In this document: positions 29,754 through 41,379 of the stretch, in pieces
Position numbering within the stretch: the first letter of the stretch is position 1
Layout: each line of letters opens with the position of its first letter
Assembly (NCBI GenBank): GCA_905221605.1
Contig: CAJNDS010000535.1
Coordinates: forward strand, 451,888 to 515,887
Direction: 5' to 3'
Length of the DNA stretch: 64,000 bases
Origin: Symbiodinium natans
Taxonomy: Eukaryota; Sar; Dinophyceae; Suessiales; Symbiodiniaceae
Notes under the pieces: model-generated
Database searches by the model: none
What the model was told of the DNA's origin: nothing
Seen by the model: only the letters and a program-made list of their open reading frames with translations
Program-made: the position numbers and the translations under genes

Positions 29754-30475
29754 CTAACCCTTACACCCTAAACAGTGAATCAACCCTAAATAGACACTAA
29801 ACCCTAAACGCTAAACCCACACCCCTCAACCCCAAAACCGTACCACGCCGCCCCCCCAATGCGGCCTTTCCTAACCCTAAACCCACAAACCTAAACCCGA
29901 AACCCTAAACCCTAAACCCTAAATCCTCTGTCCCCCGCGTTCTGAGGCCATCTGCAGTTCCCTGGCTGCATCGCTACTGGAAAGCCTCTCAAAACCGGCC
30001 TAAACCTGCAACCCTGAACCCTAAACCCTAATCCCGAATCCCTAAACCCTAAACCCTCAACCACAGCCGCCTACCACCCCAGAACCCCAGACCGTTTCAG
30101 AATCCCCAATCCCTGAATCCCACACCCTCAGGTGGTTTAGGGTTTATAAGGTTGAGGGCTTAGGGTTTGTAGGGTTAAGGGTTTAGGGTTCGTAGGGTTT
30201 AGGGTTCAAGGTTTGTAGGGTTTAGGGTCGTATGGTTTATGGTTGAATCGGCACCCAACCCTCGAATGGTTCCTTAGGGCTCGGGGTTTGAGGTTTAGGT
30301 TTTGAGGTTCAATAATTACTCGGCTTCAGTGAATGTAGGGTTTGAGGTCTAGGGTTCCAGGTTTTGGGGTTTAGGGCTGTTGGAGGTTTAGAGTTTCGTG
30401 TTTGATTTGCTCAGGGTGCGGAAGTTTGTGCAAAGACCTGTAAACCCTAAACCCTAAACCCTAAACCCTAAAGTT
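29754..30475. other. Degenerate telomeric DNA, no gene seen
   Basis: Both orientations of imperfect TTTAGGG occur, with TTTATAGGG and TTTGTAGGG variants at about 30,130-30,240. A short island at 29,930-30,000 has no convincing frame. Confidence 0.6.
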
Positions 30476-30566
30476 TTGAGGGAGGTGAAGTTTCAACGAA
30501 GTAGTTTTGCCGTTGCCTGGAGCTTGGAGGGCTTATGTCCGGTTGACTTACATATCGACAAACCCC

Positions 30567-30689
30567 CCAGACCCCTGGGAGATCCTGGGAGGATCCGAAA
30601 AGTAGAACCCGTAAATCGTACCCTATACTGCGAATTTTTCCCTAAACCCTCAAGGAGATCTACTTCTTGGATCCTCCCAAGGGGTCTGG
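30567..30689. mobile_element. Inverted-repeat element, about 123 bp
   Basis: The ends CCAGACCCCTGGGAGATCC and GGATCCTCCCAAGGGGTCTGG are imperfect inverted copies. The inner parts AAAAGTAGA and TCTACTTCTT continue the pairing. No second copy was seen in this window. Confidence 0.55.
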
Positions 30690-30782
30690 GTTATTGGTTC
30701 TCTCGCCCTAAACCCTAAACCCTAAAGCCTAAACCCTAAACCCCAAACCCCAAACCCTAGACCCTAAACCCCAAGCACGAAG

Positions 30783-31138
30783 GAAGATGGCAACACCGAG
30801 CTGCGCCAAGAGTCTGCTCGGAAGGCCAGCCAGCATGGCTTCAGGGAAAGGGTTTAGGGTTGAGGGTTTAGGGTTTAGGGTTTTAGGGTTTAGGTTTTAG
30901 GGTTTAGGATTTTATGTGTCTTCCCTTCAAGATAACAGAGTCTTGCACCATGCAGGTAAGACCTGACAAACCCCGGTTTGGAGACCTCCAGGCTATCTAG
31001 CCTGAGCCTATCGCCCCAAGCTGTGCGTGGCATCTGCTGGGCCACGAAAACCACGAAGACCGGCCAGCCCTTTGCAGTCACCTTCAGGGGCCGATTCAGG
31101 GAGAGATCCGCACAAGGGCTGGACGCTGCACTACTTGC
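30783..31138 (+). CDS. Unknown gene fragment with three in-phase micro-exons
   Basis: Exon a, 30,783-30,851 (EDGNTELRQESARKAS...), follows CGAAG|G. Exon b, 30,908-30,955 (DFMCLPFKITESCTMQ), ends at CATGCAG|GTAAGA. Candidate exon c, 31,088-31,138 (GPIQGEIRTRAGRCTTC), ends at TTGC|GTGAGC. All three are phase 0. The a-b intron is 56 nt of TTTAGGG variants from GT to AG. A longer open frame on the minus strand (30,890-31,297) is the alternative, but it has no splice logic. No family is recognised. Confidence 0.55.
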
Positions 31139-32816
31139 GTGAGCTGCAGCGATCCTCGACCGCGACGGAGGCCTTCGGCGCCGGCGCAGCACGCAAGAGC
31201 CCGACTTCTTGTTGCCAGTGCTGCCGGACTGGTCGGTTCCGCTACACCCTAAGCATCTAGCGCGGCCAGTTGAGAGTGGAAGCACCCAGCAATGCACCCC
31301 TAAACCCTGTAGAGCCCCACATGGACTGGCAGGTGCCTTTCAATTTGCAAACCCTAAACCCTAAACCCTGAACCCCAAACCCTAAACCCTAAACCCTAAA
31401 CCCTAAACCCTAAACCCTAAACCCTAAGCAAGGGCTTTGGGTTACAGACCCCCCGCAGAATCCGATGTCTGTTCAGTGAACTCCCGACACGCAGTTCCAG
31501 CCTGCCCAGGTTAAGAACATTGGACCTTAGGGTTTGGGGTTTAGGGTTTAGGGTTTAGGGATTAGACCATACAGGGGTTCTGTGGGAAATCCTGTGCGGT
31601 TGCTGCTTATCCAGTTCCCTTCTGACCCTGCCCCTGTGATGTCTAGGAAACCTTGTTTCGTGGAGAGCCGGACCCTAAACCCTAAAGCCAGAAGTCAGCC
31701 CACAGCGTATACAATTCATAGGGTTTAGGGTTTAGGGTTTAGGGTTTAGGGTTTACGGTTTACGGTTTACGGTTTACGGTTTACGGTTTGCGGTTTGGTA
31801 CAGGGTTTAGGGTTGGACGGGGGCGAGGATTGCGGGGTTGTCACTTAGGGTTTAAGGCTTAAGGGCTTAGGGTTTAGTTCTTTTTTTTTGTTTTGGGGGG
31901 GGGGGGGGGGGGGGGGGGTGGTGGGATTTGAGGTTTAGGCCCTTCGCCCTAAACCCCTGTGTCACACCCCTCAAGCAGCCCGGCATCGAACTTCCTTTGA
32001 GCAGGTCCGTGCTGTCCGCTGAAGGCCGGCTTTTTCCGAGGCTGCCATGGCTTTGGGGTTTGGAGTTTAGTATGGTTTTGGGCTTGCGATGGTTTGGGGC
32101 AAAGGGCTTAGGGCTTGTAGGGCTTCGGGCTTAGGTGTTAGGGCTTAGGGCTTGTGGAGTTTGGGGCTTAACACGGCTCAGGGTTGAGGGTTTAGGCGTT
32201 AGGTTTTTTGGGGTGTCGTGCCCAGCAAGAGTATCCCGAAGAATCAACGCCCCAAACACCCAGCATGTACATAAACAAGCCCGTGATCCCTCAACCCGAA
32301 ACCCGGTACCAAAAACCCTTATGGCGTCTCCCCTAAGCCCGATAAACCACCCTAAACTTTAAGCCCTAAACCCTAACTAAACCCTAAACCCTTCTCCCAA
32401 ACCCTTGCTCTCCTTCCCAAAGCCCTGTGCTTTACACCCCCTTACCAGCCTAAACCCTAAACCCTAAACCCTAAACCCTAAACCCTCCACCCCCTTCTCG
32501 CGAGAGGCCCATCAGCCGACGGAGACATGTGGACCCATGGCCCCATGGCTCTTGCCGAACCCCTTGGGTTTAGGGTTTAGGGTTTAGGGTTTAGGGTTTC
32601 GGGTTTCGGGTTTCGGGTTTCGGGTTTGGGGGATTTGGGGTTGAGGGTTGAGGGTTGAGGGCCATTATTGGGGTTGCAGACAGCGCAGTGTAGGGTTTAT
32701 GGGGCTTAGACTTGCCAGGTTGGGGGTTGCAAGGTGCGATCAAAAGTTGCAAAACAGCCCGCAGCCCTGCATCGGCATTTAGGGTTTAGGGTTTAGGGTT
32801 TAGGGTTAAACCCCAA
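31139..32816. other. Telomeric arrays, G24 tract, no supported gene
   Basis: This stretch contains CCCTAAA at 31,350-31,425, TTTAGGG then TTTACGG at 31,720-31,795, a run of 24 G at 31,895-31,918, CCCTAAA at 32,455-32,485 and TTTCGGG at 32,595-32,625. Short GC-rich islands at 31,430-31,530, 31,575-31,680 and 32,490-32,560 could hide exons, but no frame stands out. Confidence 0.55.
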
Positions 32817-32957
32817 ATGATGCCTCTTGCTTTGTTGGGCCTTCTTGGGGCCACATCTCAGGATGCTACACAAATGGTAATGGTACCCGTATTCCCAATA
32901 CTATTAGGGAGGAGGGCCCCTCATCACCCCTTTCAGAAGACAACAGCTCCCCTTTGA
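32817..32957 (+). CDS. Possible first exon with signal-peptide-like start
   Basis: The 46-codon frame begins MMPLALLGLLGATSQDA, a short hydrophobic stretch followed by a small-residue cleavage-like site, then continues to a TGA. A GT after ...ATQM could be the real donor. It lies directly after a TTTAGGG array. Nothing downstream was joined to it, so it is tentative. Confidence 0.3.
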   Translation: MMPLALLGLLGATSQDATQMVMVPVFPILLGRRAPHHPFQKTTAPL

Positions 32958-33513
32958 TTTTAAGATGATTTTGGTTGCTTTTTGTACTAAGAAAGTCGTT
33001 GCCACCAGCAAGAATCTGATCCACAAGTCATGTTTGCTTGGACGGATGAAGCATGTTCAATCAGACGAGCTCTTAGTCACAACCCTAAAACCTTAAGCCT
33101 TAAGCCTTAAGCCCTAAACCCTAAACCCTAAACCCTAAACACCCTACGACCCTCCAGCCCTCCGGCCCTGCAGCCCTCGAGAGCCGGTGGGCTGGAGGTT
33201 TAGGGATTAGGGCTTCAGGGTTTAGGGCTTCAGGGTTTAGGGAAGTTTGGGGTTTAGGGCTTCAGGGTTTAGGGAAGTTAGGGGTTTAGGGTTTAGGGCT
33301 TCAGGGTTTAGGGCTTCAGGGTTTAGAGTTTGGGGTTTAGGGCAGGACACGAAAGGCTGAGGGTTCGTTCGTTTAGGCAGGCAATCCAGGCTCCAGGGTG
33401 TTTTTTTCCCTGATGGAGCAGAACCCCCCGAGTTCGGGGTTTTAGGCTACGGTACACCCCCAAGCCCTAAACCTAAGCCCCTAAACCCCTAAACCCCACA
33501 CCCTGCAACCCAG

Positions 33514-33637
33514 GTTTCGAAAATCCTCCAAGCAGCGCGCGCCTGAACCGGTCAGCGCTTGGGGCGTGTCACCCTGTCATGTGCGAGGAGGCTTCTCAGC
33601 CATCAGGAGGCCCTCCCAGACCTCAACGTTTGTATAG
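33514..33637 (+). CDS. Exon-like fragment with stop
   Basis: After AACCCAG|G the frame FRKSSKQRAPEPVSAWG then VRGGFSAIRRPSQ runs to TAG at 33,635. It is basic and low in hydrophobic residues. It is followed by a relic of family C left end. No family match. Confidence 0.35.
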
Positions 33638-34399
33638 CTTTCTTAAGGGGGAGGTTCAAGGGGGGTATGAAACCCAAGGCTACCCTTAGGCTCAAAATAA
33701 CCCAAAACCTTATATAGTAAGGCCTTTGGGCCCAAACGCCCTTAAACAAGAGTTCTCGGAGTCTTAGGGTTAGAGTTTATAAGGTTTGGGGCTAGACCGT
33801 CCATAAAGACTCAACGTTTAGGGTTTAGGGTTTAGGGTTTAAGGTGTAGGTTTAGTGTCCGAGTCTTTTGAAAATTGCCTCATGTCTTCAAGACTTCTGA
33901 GAAGTTTCCTTGTTTTAAAGCATCATTTTGGGATCGTGGCCGGCAGGGAAGGAGCCCTGACCCTTAAACCCTGATGAGTGTAACTCTGTACTCCCGGAAG
34001 GAGTAGGGTTTAGGGTTAGGGTTCAGGGTTTAGGGGTTAGGGTTTAGGGTTTAGGTCTCGGGCCCGAAAGCCAACACCCTACATTCAGCTGCAAGAGTTG
34101 CTCCTACGCCTGCTTCGGTCCTACTCTCCACCATTCCTCACCACATGTGGGCTGTTCTCCATATGGGGGGCCCCATGTCCTAAAGAACCCTAAAGAACCC
34201 TACACACCCCAAGCCCCTAAACCCTCAACCCTATAAACCCTACAAACCCTATACACCCCACAAACCCTATAAACCCTAGCCTATAAACCTTATAAACCCT
34301 ACAAACCCTAAGCCCCTAAACCCGAAAACCCTAATCCCTAAACCCTAAACCCTAAACCCTAATCCCTAAGCCCTAAACCCTAAACCCTCAGCCCCACAG

Positions 34400-34512
34400 T
34401 TATCTTTTGGCGCCGCCCAGAATGCGCTGCGCGCGGCCGCGGCGCACAGCCATCGGGGCAAATGCGCTAGGATCGGCGCTGCATTGGAAGCCCTGCAGTG
34501 CTTGAAGCTTAG
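34400..34512 (+). CDS. Alanine-rich helical exon, unknown family
   Basis: The frame LSFGAAQNALRAAAAHSH then ARIGAALEALQCLKL lies between CCACAG and a donor AG|GTTTAGGG that opens directly into a telomeric array. Heptad-like Ala/Leu spacing suggests a helical repeat. Two other frames contain stops or are Arg-rich. Confidence 0.5.
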
Positions 34513-35076
34513 GTTTAGGGTGTAGGGTTTAGGGTTTAGGGTTTGGGGTTTGGGGTTTAGGGTTTAGGGTTTAGGGTTTAGGGTTTATAGGGCCTAATTA
34601 AATCCTTACACACAACAGTCCCTAGACCCCAAAACCTTAAGACTGAACCCCAAACATTCGACCCTCACCTTAAGCGCTAAAGCTTTGCCGTGCAGCGTTT
34701 GAGCCGAGACCCGAAACACGTGCAACCCTTAGCCCTAAACCCTAAACCCTAAACCCTAAACCCTAAACCCTAACTAACCCTAAACCCTAAGCCCTAAACC
34801 CTAAACCCTAAACCCCTAAACCCCTAAACCCTAAATGCAAGCTGGGTGTATCGCAGCTTAACCCAAAGCCCCAAGTCACAGCGCCTGGACCGGAGGATTG
34901 CATGTAGGATGTTTGAAGGTCACCAGGTGTGTTTTTGGTTTAGGGTCTATAGGGTTACCATATACTTCCAGAGTCTTTGGTTTCTAGAACCCTTAAGACC
35001 TGAGTCCTAAACCCTACGAGACACAAGAATTAGGCCCCTGGAAGATAGGGTTTAGGGTTTAGGGTTTAGGGTTGAG

Positions 35077-35160
35077 GGCGTCTGGCGGGGCTTCCAATCG
35101 CCGGCCCCTTGCAAAGCGCACAGAAGGATGGAACAAGAGCTGATGCTTCTTGTTGGGTGC
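35077..35160 (+). CDS. Exon-like fragment, frame ambiguous
   Basis: The island between TTTAGGG arrays begins after GTTGAG|GG. Two frames are open and protein-like: GVWRGFQSPAPCKAH... and RLAGLPIAGPLQSAQ.... Without partners the frame cannot be chosen. Confidence 0.3.
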
Positions 35161-35664
35161 TTTAGGCTTTTGGGAGATTTAGGGCTCATAGGGTTTGGGG
35201 TTTAGGGTTTAGGGTTTAGGGAGATTTAGGGTTTAGGGAGATTTAGGGTTTAGGGTTTAGGGAGATTTTGGGTTTAGGGTTTCGGGTTAGGGTTTCGATT
35301 CAGGGCTTGGGGGGGGGGGGGGGGGGGTGGTCTCGTGAAGTGTGTCTCGGAGTTGCGCCCAATTGGCCCAATTGCTCACTCTTAACCGTCCTCAGTCGGG
35401 TTTGGGCTTTAGGGGTCCTGGATGTCTAACCCTAGCAAACCCTAAACCCCAGGCCCTAAACCCTAAACCCTTGACCCGAACCCTAAACCCGCATTTAGGG
35501 TTTTGGTTCCACGGACTTTTTGGTAAAACCGAAGGTTCACAAATGTTACGAATACAACCATGCGGAGGTCAGCCCCAACAATGCAAGCCTTCCAAACACC
35601 CTAAACCCTAACCCCTAAGCCCCTTTTCCCTGGCACTTGAAGAACCTCAAGAGTTTTTAGAAAA

Positions 35665-35779
35665 CTTGGTAGCTCAGTGGTACCCTTCTCCCCTTTTTTT
35701 GGTTCAAGGTTTCCTTTAAAAAGTAATCCCCCCCCAAAAAAAGGTGCCCTTAATATAACCTGGATACTCGGCTAGCAAG
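35665..35779. mobile_element. Introner-like element, family A
   Basis: Left end TTGGTAGCTCAGTGGTACCC; interior TTGGTTCAAGGTTTCC and AAAAAGGTGCCCTTA; right end ACTCGGCTAGCAAG. The terminal repeats are slightly diverged. Confidence 0.8.
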
Positions 35780-35937
35780 CAAAGGAAGAGGGCTTAGGGC
35801 TATGGCTAAGGGTTATATATATTTACATATACATATAAGGGTCTCCAAGCTTTAGACCTAACTGTTTGAGGGTCTTTGAGGTGATTCAAGAGTTAGGGTT
35901 GAGGGTTTAGGGTTTCGGGAGAAGCCTTAGGGGGAAG

Positions 35938-36067
35938 GGATTCGCTGGGTCGTGCTCAGGTTCGCAGTATGTTGAAGAGACCTCTGCCTGCCCTCGAAGC
36001 CAGGATGGCGCGAAGAGACATCCGACTGAAGCACGGGTCTTGTGTTCGCACGTCGCCCGAGTCTTAG
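35938..36067 (+). CDS. Exon-like fragment with stop, basic helical
   Basis: After GGGAAG|G the frame DSLGRAQVRSMLKRPLPAL then EARMARRDIRLKH runs to TAG at 36,065. The minus strand is also open here (35,907-36,113, Cys-rich), so strand choice rests on composition and on the uniform + orientation of neighbouring genes. Confidence 0.35.
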
Positions 36068-36507
36068 GGAAGGAACAGTGGCATGCAAAGCAGCCGGACT
36101 GACGATTTCCCATCGATAACGCAGCTAACTCCTAACACTCTACTCTCCGTCACCTCGATCCTGGATTACGAACGTGGAAGATGCCGGCTGCTCTTGTAGG
36201 GAGTGCCTTCTACCCACAGAGCCCAGTACCCCAGTATTTAGGGTTTAGGGTTTGGCGTTTAGGGTTTAGGGTTTAGGGTTTAGGGTTTAGGGAGACTCTG
36301 TGAAACCTACAGGGGTCCTGTTTACGACTTGGTATGAAGGGGTATGGGGCTCCCTGGGTACATCGGATTTGGGGGAATTCCCAAAATCAGCGTAGCCCTG
36401 TACACACCAAGAACCCTAAACCCTCAATCCCTAACCCTTCCAAAATCCTTAACCCTTAAACCCTAAACCCTAAACCTAAACCCTAACCCTTAAACCCTAA
36501 ACCCTAG

Positions 36508-36552
36508 AAAGCCCTTTCGGAATCCCCTGTTTCACCTCCTGCCGCAAACGCG
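36508..36552 (+). CDS. 15-codon exon with canonical donor
   Basis: The frame KALSESPVSPPAANA lies between CCCTAG and GCG|GTGAGT. The donor is strong and the exon is phase 0 at both ends, as for many micro-exons here. No partner exon was joined. Confidence 0.4.
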
Positions 36553-36555
36553 GTG

Positions 36556-38858
36556 AGTCAGCAAGACCTCAGCGCCTAGGACGCGAAGGCCCGGAGAGTA
36601 CCCAAATCGGCCTCATGCTGTGGTAAATATGAGTAAATAATATATGCACGGATTAGGGTTTAGGGTTGAGGGTTTGAGTTTACGCTTTAAGTAAATATGT
36701 TGGATGTACAGGGTTTGGGGTTTTGAGTTCACGGTTGTGAGGGTTTAGGGTTGTTTTTTGGGGGGTTTTAGGGTTTTAGGGTAACCCAGAGTTTAGCGTT
36801 TGGCTTGGACACCCATGTGGAGTTACATGTCATTTGAGACAAAGCCCAGTAACAAAGGGACATGCCGGAAACTACACAGGTGTGGTCTGATGATGCTCAA
36901 ATGAGATACATTCCTCAGCTAAGGGCTGCTAGCCTCTGCGGGTATCTATAAACCCTTCCCAAGAAGCATGAGGATTTTTGGGGGTTTAGGTCTTCGGGTT
37001 TAGGGTTTAGGGTTTAGGGTCTAGGGTCTTAGGGTTTAGGGTTTAGGGTTTAGGGTTTAGGGTTTAGGGCGAGTTTTGTTCTCCTGACATGATTTGGGCT
37101 CCGGGGCCATGCGCGTCATGCATCCCCTGGTGAGAAAGAAAGCGAAGGTCGCAGAGTTTCCTTGGTTGCCTTAAGTGAAGGGATGCCCCTTACCGGCGCT
37201 CCCTCCTACAGGTCGAAAGGAAGGCTGTTTAGGGTTTAGGGTTTAGGGTTTAGGGTTTAGGGTTTAGGGTTTAGGGTTTAGGGTTTAGGGTCAGAACTCA
37301 TGCTGTTTTGGCGGAGGTGACAAAAGGTGGAGGCTTCATGAGTGCGCCCCAGTGGAGGTAGCCGTGGTGACGATTTGGGAGAAGGAGGGAGAAAAGACTT
37401 GGTAGCTTAGGGTTAGGGTTTAGGGTCTGGGGTTTAGGGTTTAGCCTCAAACCCTGAACCTGAAACCAGTAAACCCCGTAAACCCTAATTTAGGGTTTAG
37501 GGCTTAAGGTTCTTGAAAGTTTTGTTGAGGGTCCTTTTGCTGCGGACACCAAGAGTCAAGAACGCACGCCTCTGGTGTGTGCACTGGGCCGAAGTGGGTT
37601 TAGGCTTTGGAGGGTCCCCTAAGACCCTAAACGTCGAAGACCCCCAAAGCCCGTAATGCCCTAAAACTCGAAACCCCCTACTAAAACCTGAAAGCCCTAA
37701 AACCCCAAAGCCCCTAATACCTTCACCCTCAACCCCTGCCAACAGCGACCCTTCAAACCCTAAACCCTGGAACCCTAAACCCGAAAACCTAAAACCAAAC
37801 CGCCGTCTTGTTGGCTCCGTAAAAGAACCCAAAACCCTGGGCCTTCCTTATATCCGGCGGCTGGGCGGCAAGGAGGGTTTTTGGGTTTAGGGTTTAGCGC
37901 CCCTGAACCCTACATTAACCCTCAACCCTAAACCTTGTTGAGGCCTTATGAAGGCTTAAGATAGTTTACAGGTCCAACCTTGGTTGAGGGTTTAGGGTTC
38001 GGGGCAGAGGGGCTCTTTGGGGGCTTAAGAGGGTTTCGGGGCTAGGGATATGCCGGGTTTCGGTTGTAGGGTGATTGGTTTTAGGGGGGGGGGGGGGGGG
38101 GTTAGGGTTTAGGAAGTAGGGGTGTCTTATTGGTTTTGGGGGGCTTAGGGGCTCTCAGTGCTTTGTATTTGGGGTTTGGGGACTAGGGCTTTGGCTTTTG
38201 TGGTTGATTGCTAGACTCAAGGGGTATAGGGAGGGACCCATATAACCCGAATATATACCTTGCATAATCCCTACATACCTAGTTAAGCAGCCACCTAAAT
38301 AACCCTCAAAGAACCCCAAAAGGTCCCTGAAAAGGGTCGCTCCTTTAGTCCCTAAACCCTAAACCCTAAACCCTAAACCCTAAACCCTAAACCCTAAACC
38401 CTAAACCCTAAACCCTAAACCCTAAACCCCTAAACCCTAAACCCTGGTATTCCCTTTTAGGATCTTTCACTGTCCCCAAAGCCAAGGGTACAACCCTAGA
38501 GAGTCCAATGTAAAGCCCCACGATTGCTATACTTTTTTGGGGGTCCCTCCTTTAGTCCCCACTCTTTTAGGGTTTGGGGTTTAGGGTTTAGGGTTTAGGG
38601 TTTGGGGTTTGGGGTTGGGGACGAGGAAGGCTCAGGGTTCGTTCACTGGGGGCTCCTGCTGCGCTGGGACTGCCCTCTTCCCTAAACCCTTAAACCCCTA
38701 AACCCCTAAACCCCTAAACCGTAAACGCTAAACCCTAAATCCCTAAAACCCTAAACCCTAAACGCTAAACCCTAAATCCGATATCCCTAAAACCCTAAAC
38801 CCTAAACCCTGTCTTGGACTGAAATAGAGAAAAAAAAACGTTGCTCACATGTGTATGA
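36556..38858. other. Telomeric arrays and short islands, no supported gene
   Basis: TTTAGGG arrays occur at 36,995-37,070, 37,228-37,292 and about 38,570-38,612; CCCTAAA at 38,353-38,425; a run of 18 G at 38,084-38,101. Islands at 36,790-36,960 and 37,080-37,225 contain GTGAG-type donors but no convincing exon. A minus-strand frame at 37,497-37,832 is a by-product of repeat translation. Confidence 0.55.
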
Positions 38859-39026
38859 CACGAGTTGAAGAAACGTCCTCAAAGCGAAATTCTCGAAACA
38901 AACTTGTGGGACTGGATCAGCAAGGTGTCGCAGAAGGCACGGAAGCAGAACTCCCTGACATGTGAGAGCTTCTTTGAACTTTGTAGAGACTTGCGCTTCC
39001 GAACTTTTAGGACTGAAGATGTTTGA
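38859..39026 (+). CDS. Exon-like 3' end of an unknown gene, 55 codons
   Basis: A frame with no ATG (HELKKRPQSEILETNLWDW, ISKVSQKARKQNSL, CESFFELCRDLRF) ends at TGA 39,024. Composition is typical of a globular or helical protein and third positions vary normally. An introner (39,084) follows. The family is not recognised. Confidence 0.45.
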   Translation, partial: HELKKRPQSEILETNLWDWISKVSQKARKQNSLTCESFFELCRDLRFRTFRTEDV

Positions 39027-39083
39027 GCTCTTGTGGCCTTTACCCTAAGGCTCTAAGGGCTGTTATGTTGGGGTTTTCTGGCG

Positions 39084-39234
39084 GCATTACTTGGAGGTTC
39101 ATGGTGCTTATTAACCAATTATATCTGTACTTTTCACGCACTTATAAGCCCCTGAAGTGTCCTAATATGGTGATAAGTACAGTTAGGAGTACAGTTCATT
39201 TGGTTAATGAGTACCATGCACCTCCAAGTAATGC
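39084..39234. mobile_element. Introner-like element, family D (GCATTACTTGGAGG)
   Basis: A terminal inverted repeat of about 35 bp: left GCATTACTTGGAGGTTCATG..., right ...CATGCACCTCCAAGTAATGC. The interior has TTATATCTGTACTTTTC. Other copies lie at 47,613-47,795 and 54,823-54,997, with a right-end relic at about 63,548-63,566. Confidence 0.9.
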
Positions 39235-39702
39235 TTCGTACATAAGGGATTATTGCGAAGTTTGTTAGAGCTCCTAGAACTTTGGAACCCGCACTTCTCT
39301 TGATAGAACTCCCTGCAGCTCGTTCTTCTTCCAACTGCAATCCGGGCTTCCAAGCCCTAAACCCTAAACTCTAGTCCTAAACCCTAAGCCCTAAACCCTA
39401 CACCCTAACCCCGTTGCGGCTTGGCTCGGCCCAGGTATCGAGTTCCACTGGCCCCGCTACGCTCCCGCGGGCCGACCTAGGCCGAGGGTTTCGTGTTCAG
39501 GGTTTCGGGTTGAGGGTTTAGGGTTGGGGGGTAACCTTGTAGCTTGAAATCCCTAATTCCCCAAGAGCTCTATACCATAAAGCCCCCAGTTGCACCGCAA
39601 GGCACCCTAAACCCTAAACCCCAAATCCCAAAAATCTTGCGCAAAAGGTTGGATCGGCCCCTTGGTTGTTCCCTAATTAGGGTTCAGGGTTCAAGGTTTA
39701 GG

Positions 39703-39868
39703 GTTTAGGGTTTAGGGTTAGGGTTTAGGGTTTAGGGTTTAGGGTTTAGGGTTTAGGGTTTAGGGTTTAGGGTTTAGGGTTTAGGGTTTAGGGTTTAGGG
39801 TTTAGGGTTTAGGGTTTAGGGTTTAGGGTTAGGGTTTAGGGTTTAGGGTTTAGGGTTTAGGGTTTAGG
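39703..39868 (+). repeat. Longest near-perfect TTTAGGG tract, about 23 units
   Basis: The array is almost uninterrupted TTTAGGG, with two 6-bp TTAGGG units (near 39,717 and 39,828). This is the cleanest TTTAGGG block in the window. Confidence 0.95.
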
Positions 39869-40162
39869 GTTCAGGCTCTCGTCCATTATAGGCCTCGGCA
39901 TCCAAGAGACCTCAGCAGAGCCACGAATTGGCGCAAGAAGAGCGGTTTAGGGTTTAGGGTTTGGGGTTTTGGGTTTTGGGGTTTAGGGTGTAGGCGTTTA
40001 GGGTTTAGGGCTAGGGTTTAGGGTTTAGGGTTTGGGGTTTAGGGTTTAGGGTTTAGGGTTTAGGAATTGAGGTTTCGGCTTTGGGGTTTGGGGTTTGTTG
40101 TTTGGCTCGGGCCGAGACATGGGCTTCACGGGGTAGGCAGCTTGCCTGTCTGACAAGGTTCC

Positions 40163-40271
40163 CTAAACCCTAAACCCTAAACCCTAAACCCTAAACCCTA
40201 AACCCTAAACCCTAAACCCTAAACCCTAAACCCTAAACCCTAAACCCTAAACCCTAAACCCTAAACCCTAA
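40163..40271. repeat. CCCTAAA tract, about 15 units, upstream of a gene start
   Basis: A perfect CCCTAAA tract ends 20 bp before the candidate start exon at 40,291. The sequence between contains TGTGCAG, a candidate splice or trans-splice acceptor. Confidence 0.92.
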
Positions 40272-40290
40272 CGTTCGTGTGCAGCAAGCA

Positions 40291-40674
40291 ATGTCGAGCC
40301 ACGGGCGGCGCCTGCTAGAGCCTGAGTCGAGTCCAGAAAGAGTGGCAAGCTGGGTTTTGGGTTTAGGGTTTAGGGGTTTAGGGCTTAGGGCTTAGGGTTT
40401 AGGGTTTAGGGTTTAGGGTCTGGGCCGCAAACCCAACAGGAGATGATTGATGCACTGGAACAATGCCGCCGAGATAACGGCGAACTCACGACACAAATGG
40501 TCGAGGAACACCCGGCCTCGCCGGACGTAGACACCTTCGTGACGCCGCCTAGACAAAAACGAGCAGCAGCTGAGATCTCGACTCCGGAGGCTCTGAAACG
40601 GCTGTCGACTTCAGAACAGAAAGCATGGCACTACTCCAAGCTGGCGAAGTTGGAAGGAAGGCAATCCAAGCCAG
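40291..40674 (+). CDS. 5' end of an unknown gene, two exons
   Basis: Exon 1, 40,291-40,353, starts at ATG 7 bp after GTGTGCAG, a possible spliced-leader acceptor (MSSHGRRLLEPESSPERV...). Exon 2, 40,440-40,674, follows CAACAG|G (EMIDALEQCRRDNGELT, FVTPPRQKRAAAE, STPEALKRLS, KAWHYSKLAKLEG) and ends at CCAG|GTCTGC. Both joins are phase 0 and the 86-nt intron is TTTAGGG repeats. The protein is charged, with a helical segment and a basic patch, and has no membrane segment. The frame stays open to a TAG at 40,758 if the last donor is not used. Family unknown. Confidence 0.6.
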
Positions 40675-41379
40675 GTCTGCACGTGATGCCAGCTCCGACG
40701 CCTCACGTAGGGCGTGATGCTTGTGGAGCGAGGGCGGCGGCTGCACACCCATGTTCCTAGCTAAACCCTAAACCCTAAGCCCTAAACCCTAAACCCTAAA
40801 CCCTAAACCCCAAACCCCAACCCCAAACCCTAAACCCCAAACCCTAAGCCCTAAGCCCATTGTACTCCCCCTTCTGAGCTCATGGTCCCGGCCCTTGCTT
40901 GCGTGACAGGAGGGTTGGCATTCTCGTCCTCCAATCCCTAAACCTCCTAAACCTCCTAAACCCTAAACCCTAAACCCTAAACCCTAAACCCTTCTCCGAA
41001 CCTCGAAGGCGCCCAAGAAGAGAGGGCCTGCAGGGTTCAGGCGTGAGGTTACGGTTAGGGTTCAGGGCTTTAGGGTGTGTAGGGTTTAGGTCTTAGAGTT
41101 CAGGGACCCTAAACCCTAAACCCTAAATCCTAAACCCTAAACCCTAAACCTTAACCCTAAACCCGAAACCAAAGATCCCAAACGCTGGCCCTTTTGTTGT
41201 ATGGTTCCGGGGCCCAAATTCCCAATACCCTTCGACCCCTTATGCCACTCTAACGTCCAGGGCTAAGGGTTGTCGGGTTTTAGGTTTTGGGTTTAATCAG
41301 AGTTTGGAGATTAGGACCCTGGGCCATAATTACAGCCCTAAACCCCAAATGGCACTACATCCTGACCCAGCGATGAAAG

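Noticed and set aside
37497-37832. 111-codon minus-strand frame (GFRFSGLGFQGLG...)
   Set aside because: Most of it is translated telomeric variants, and only the first 20 and last 30 codons are unique. The opposite strand carries the typical + repeat context.
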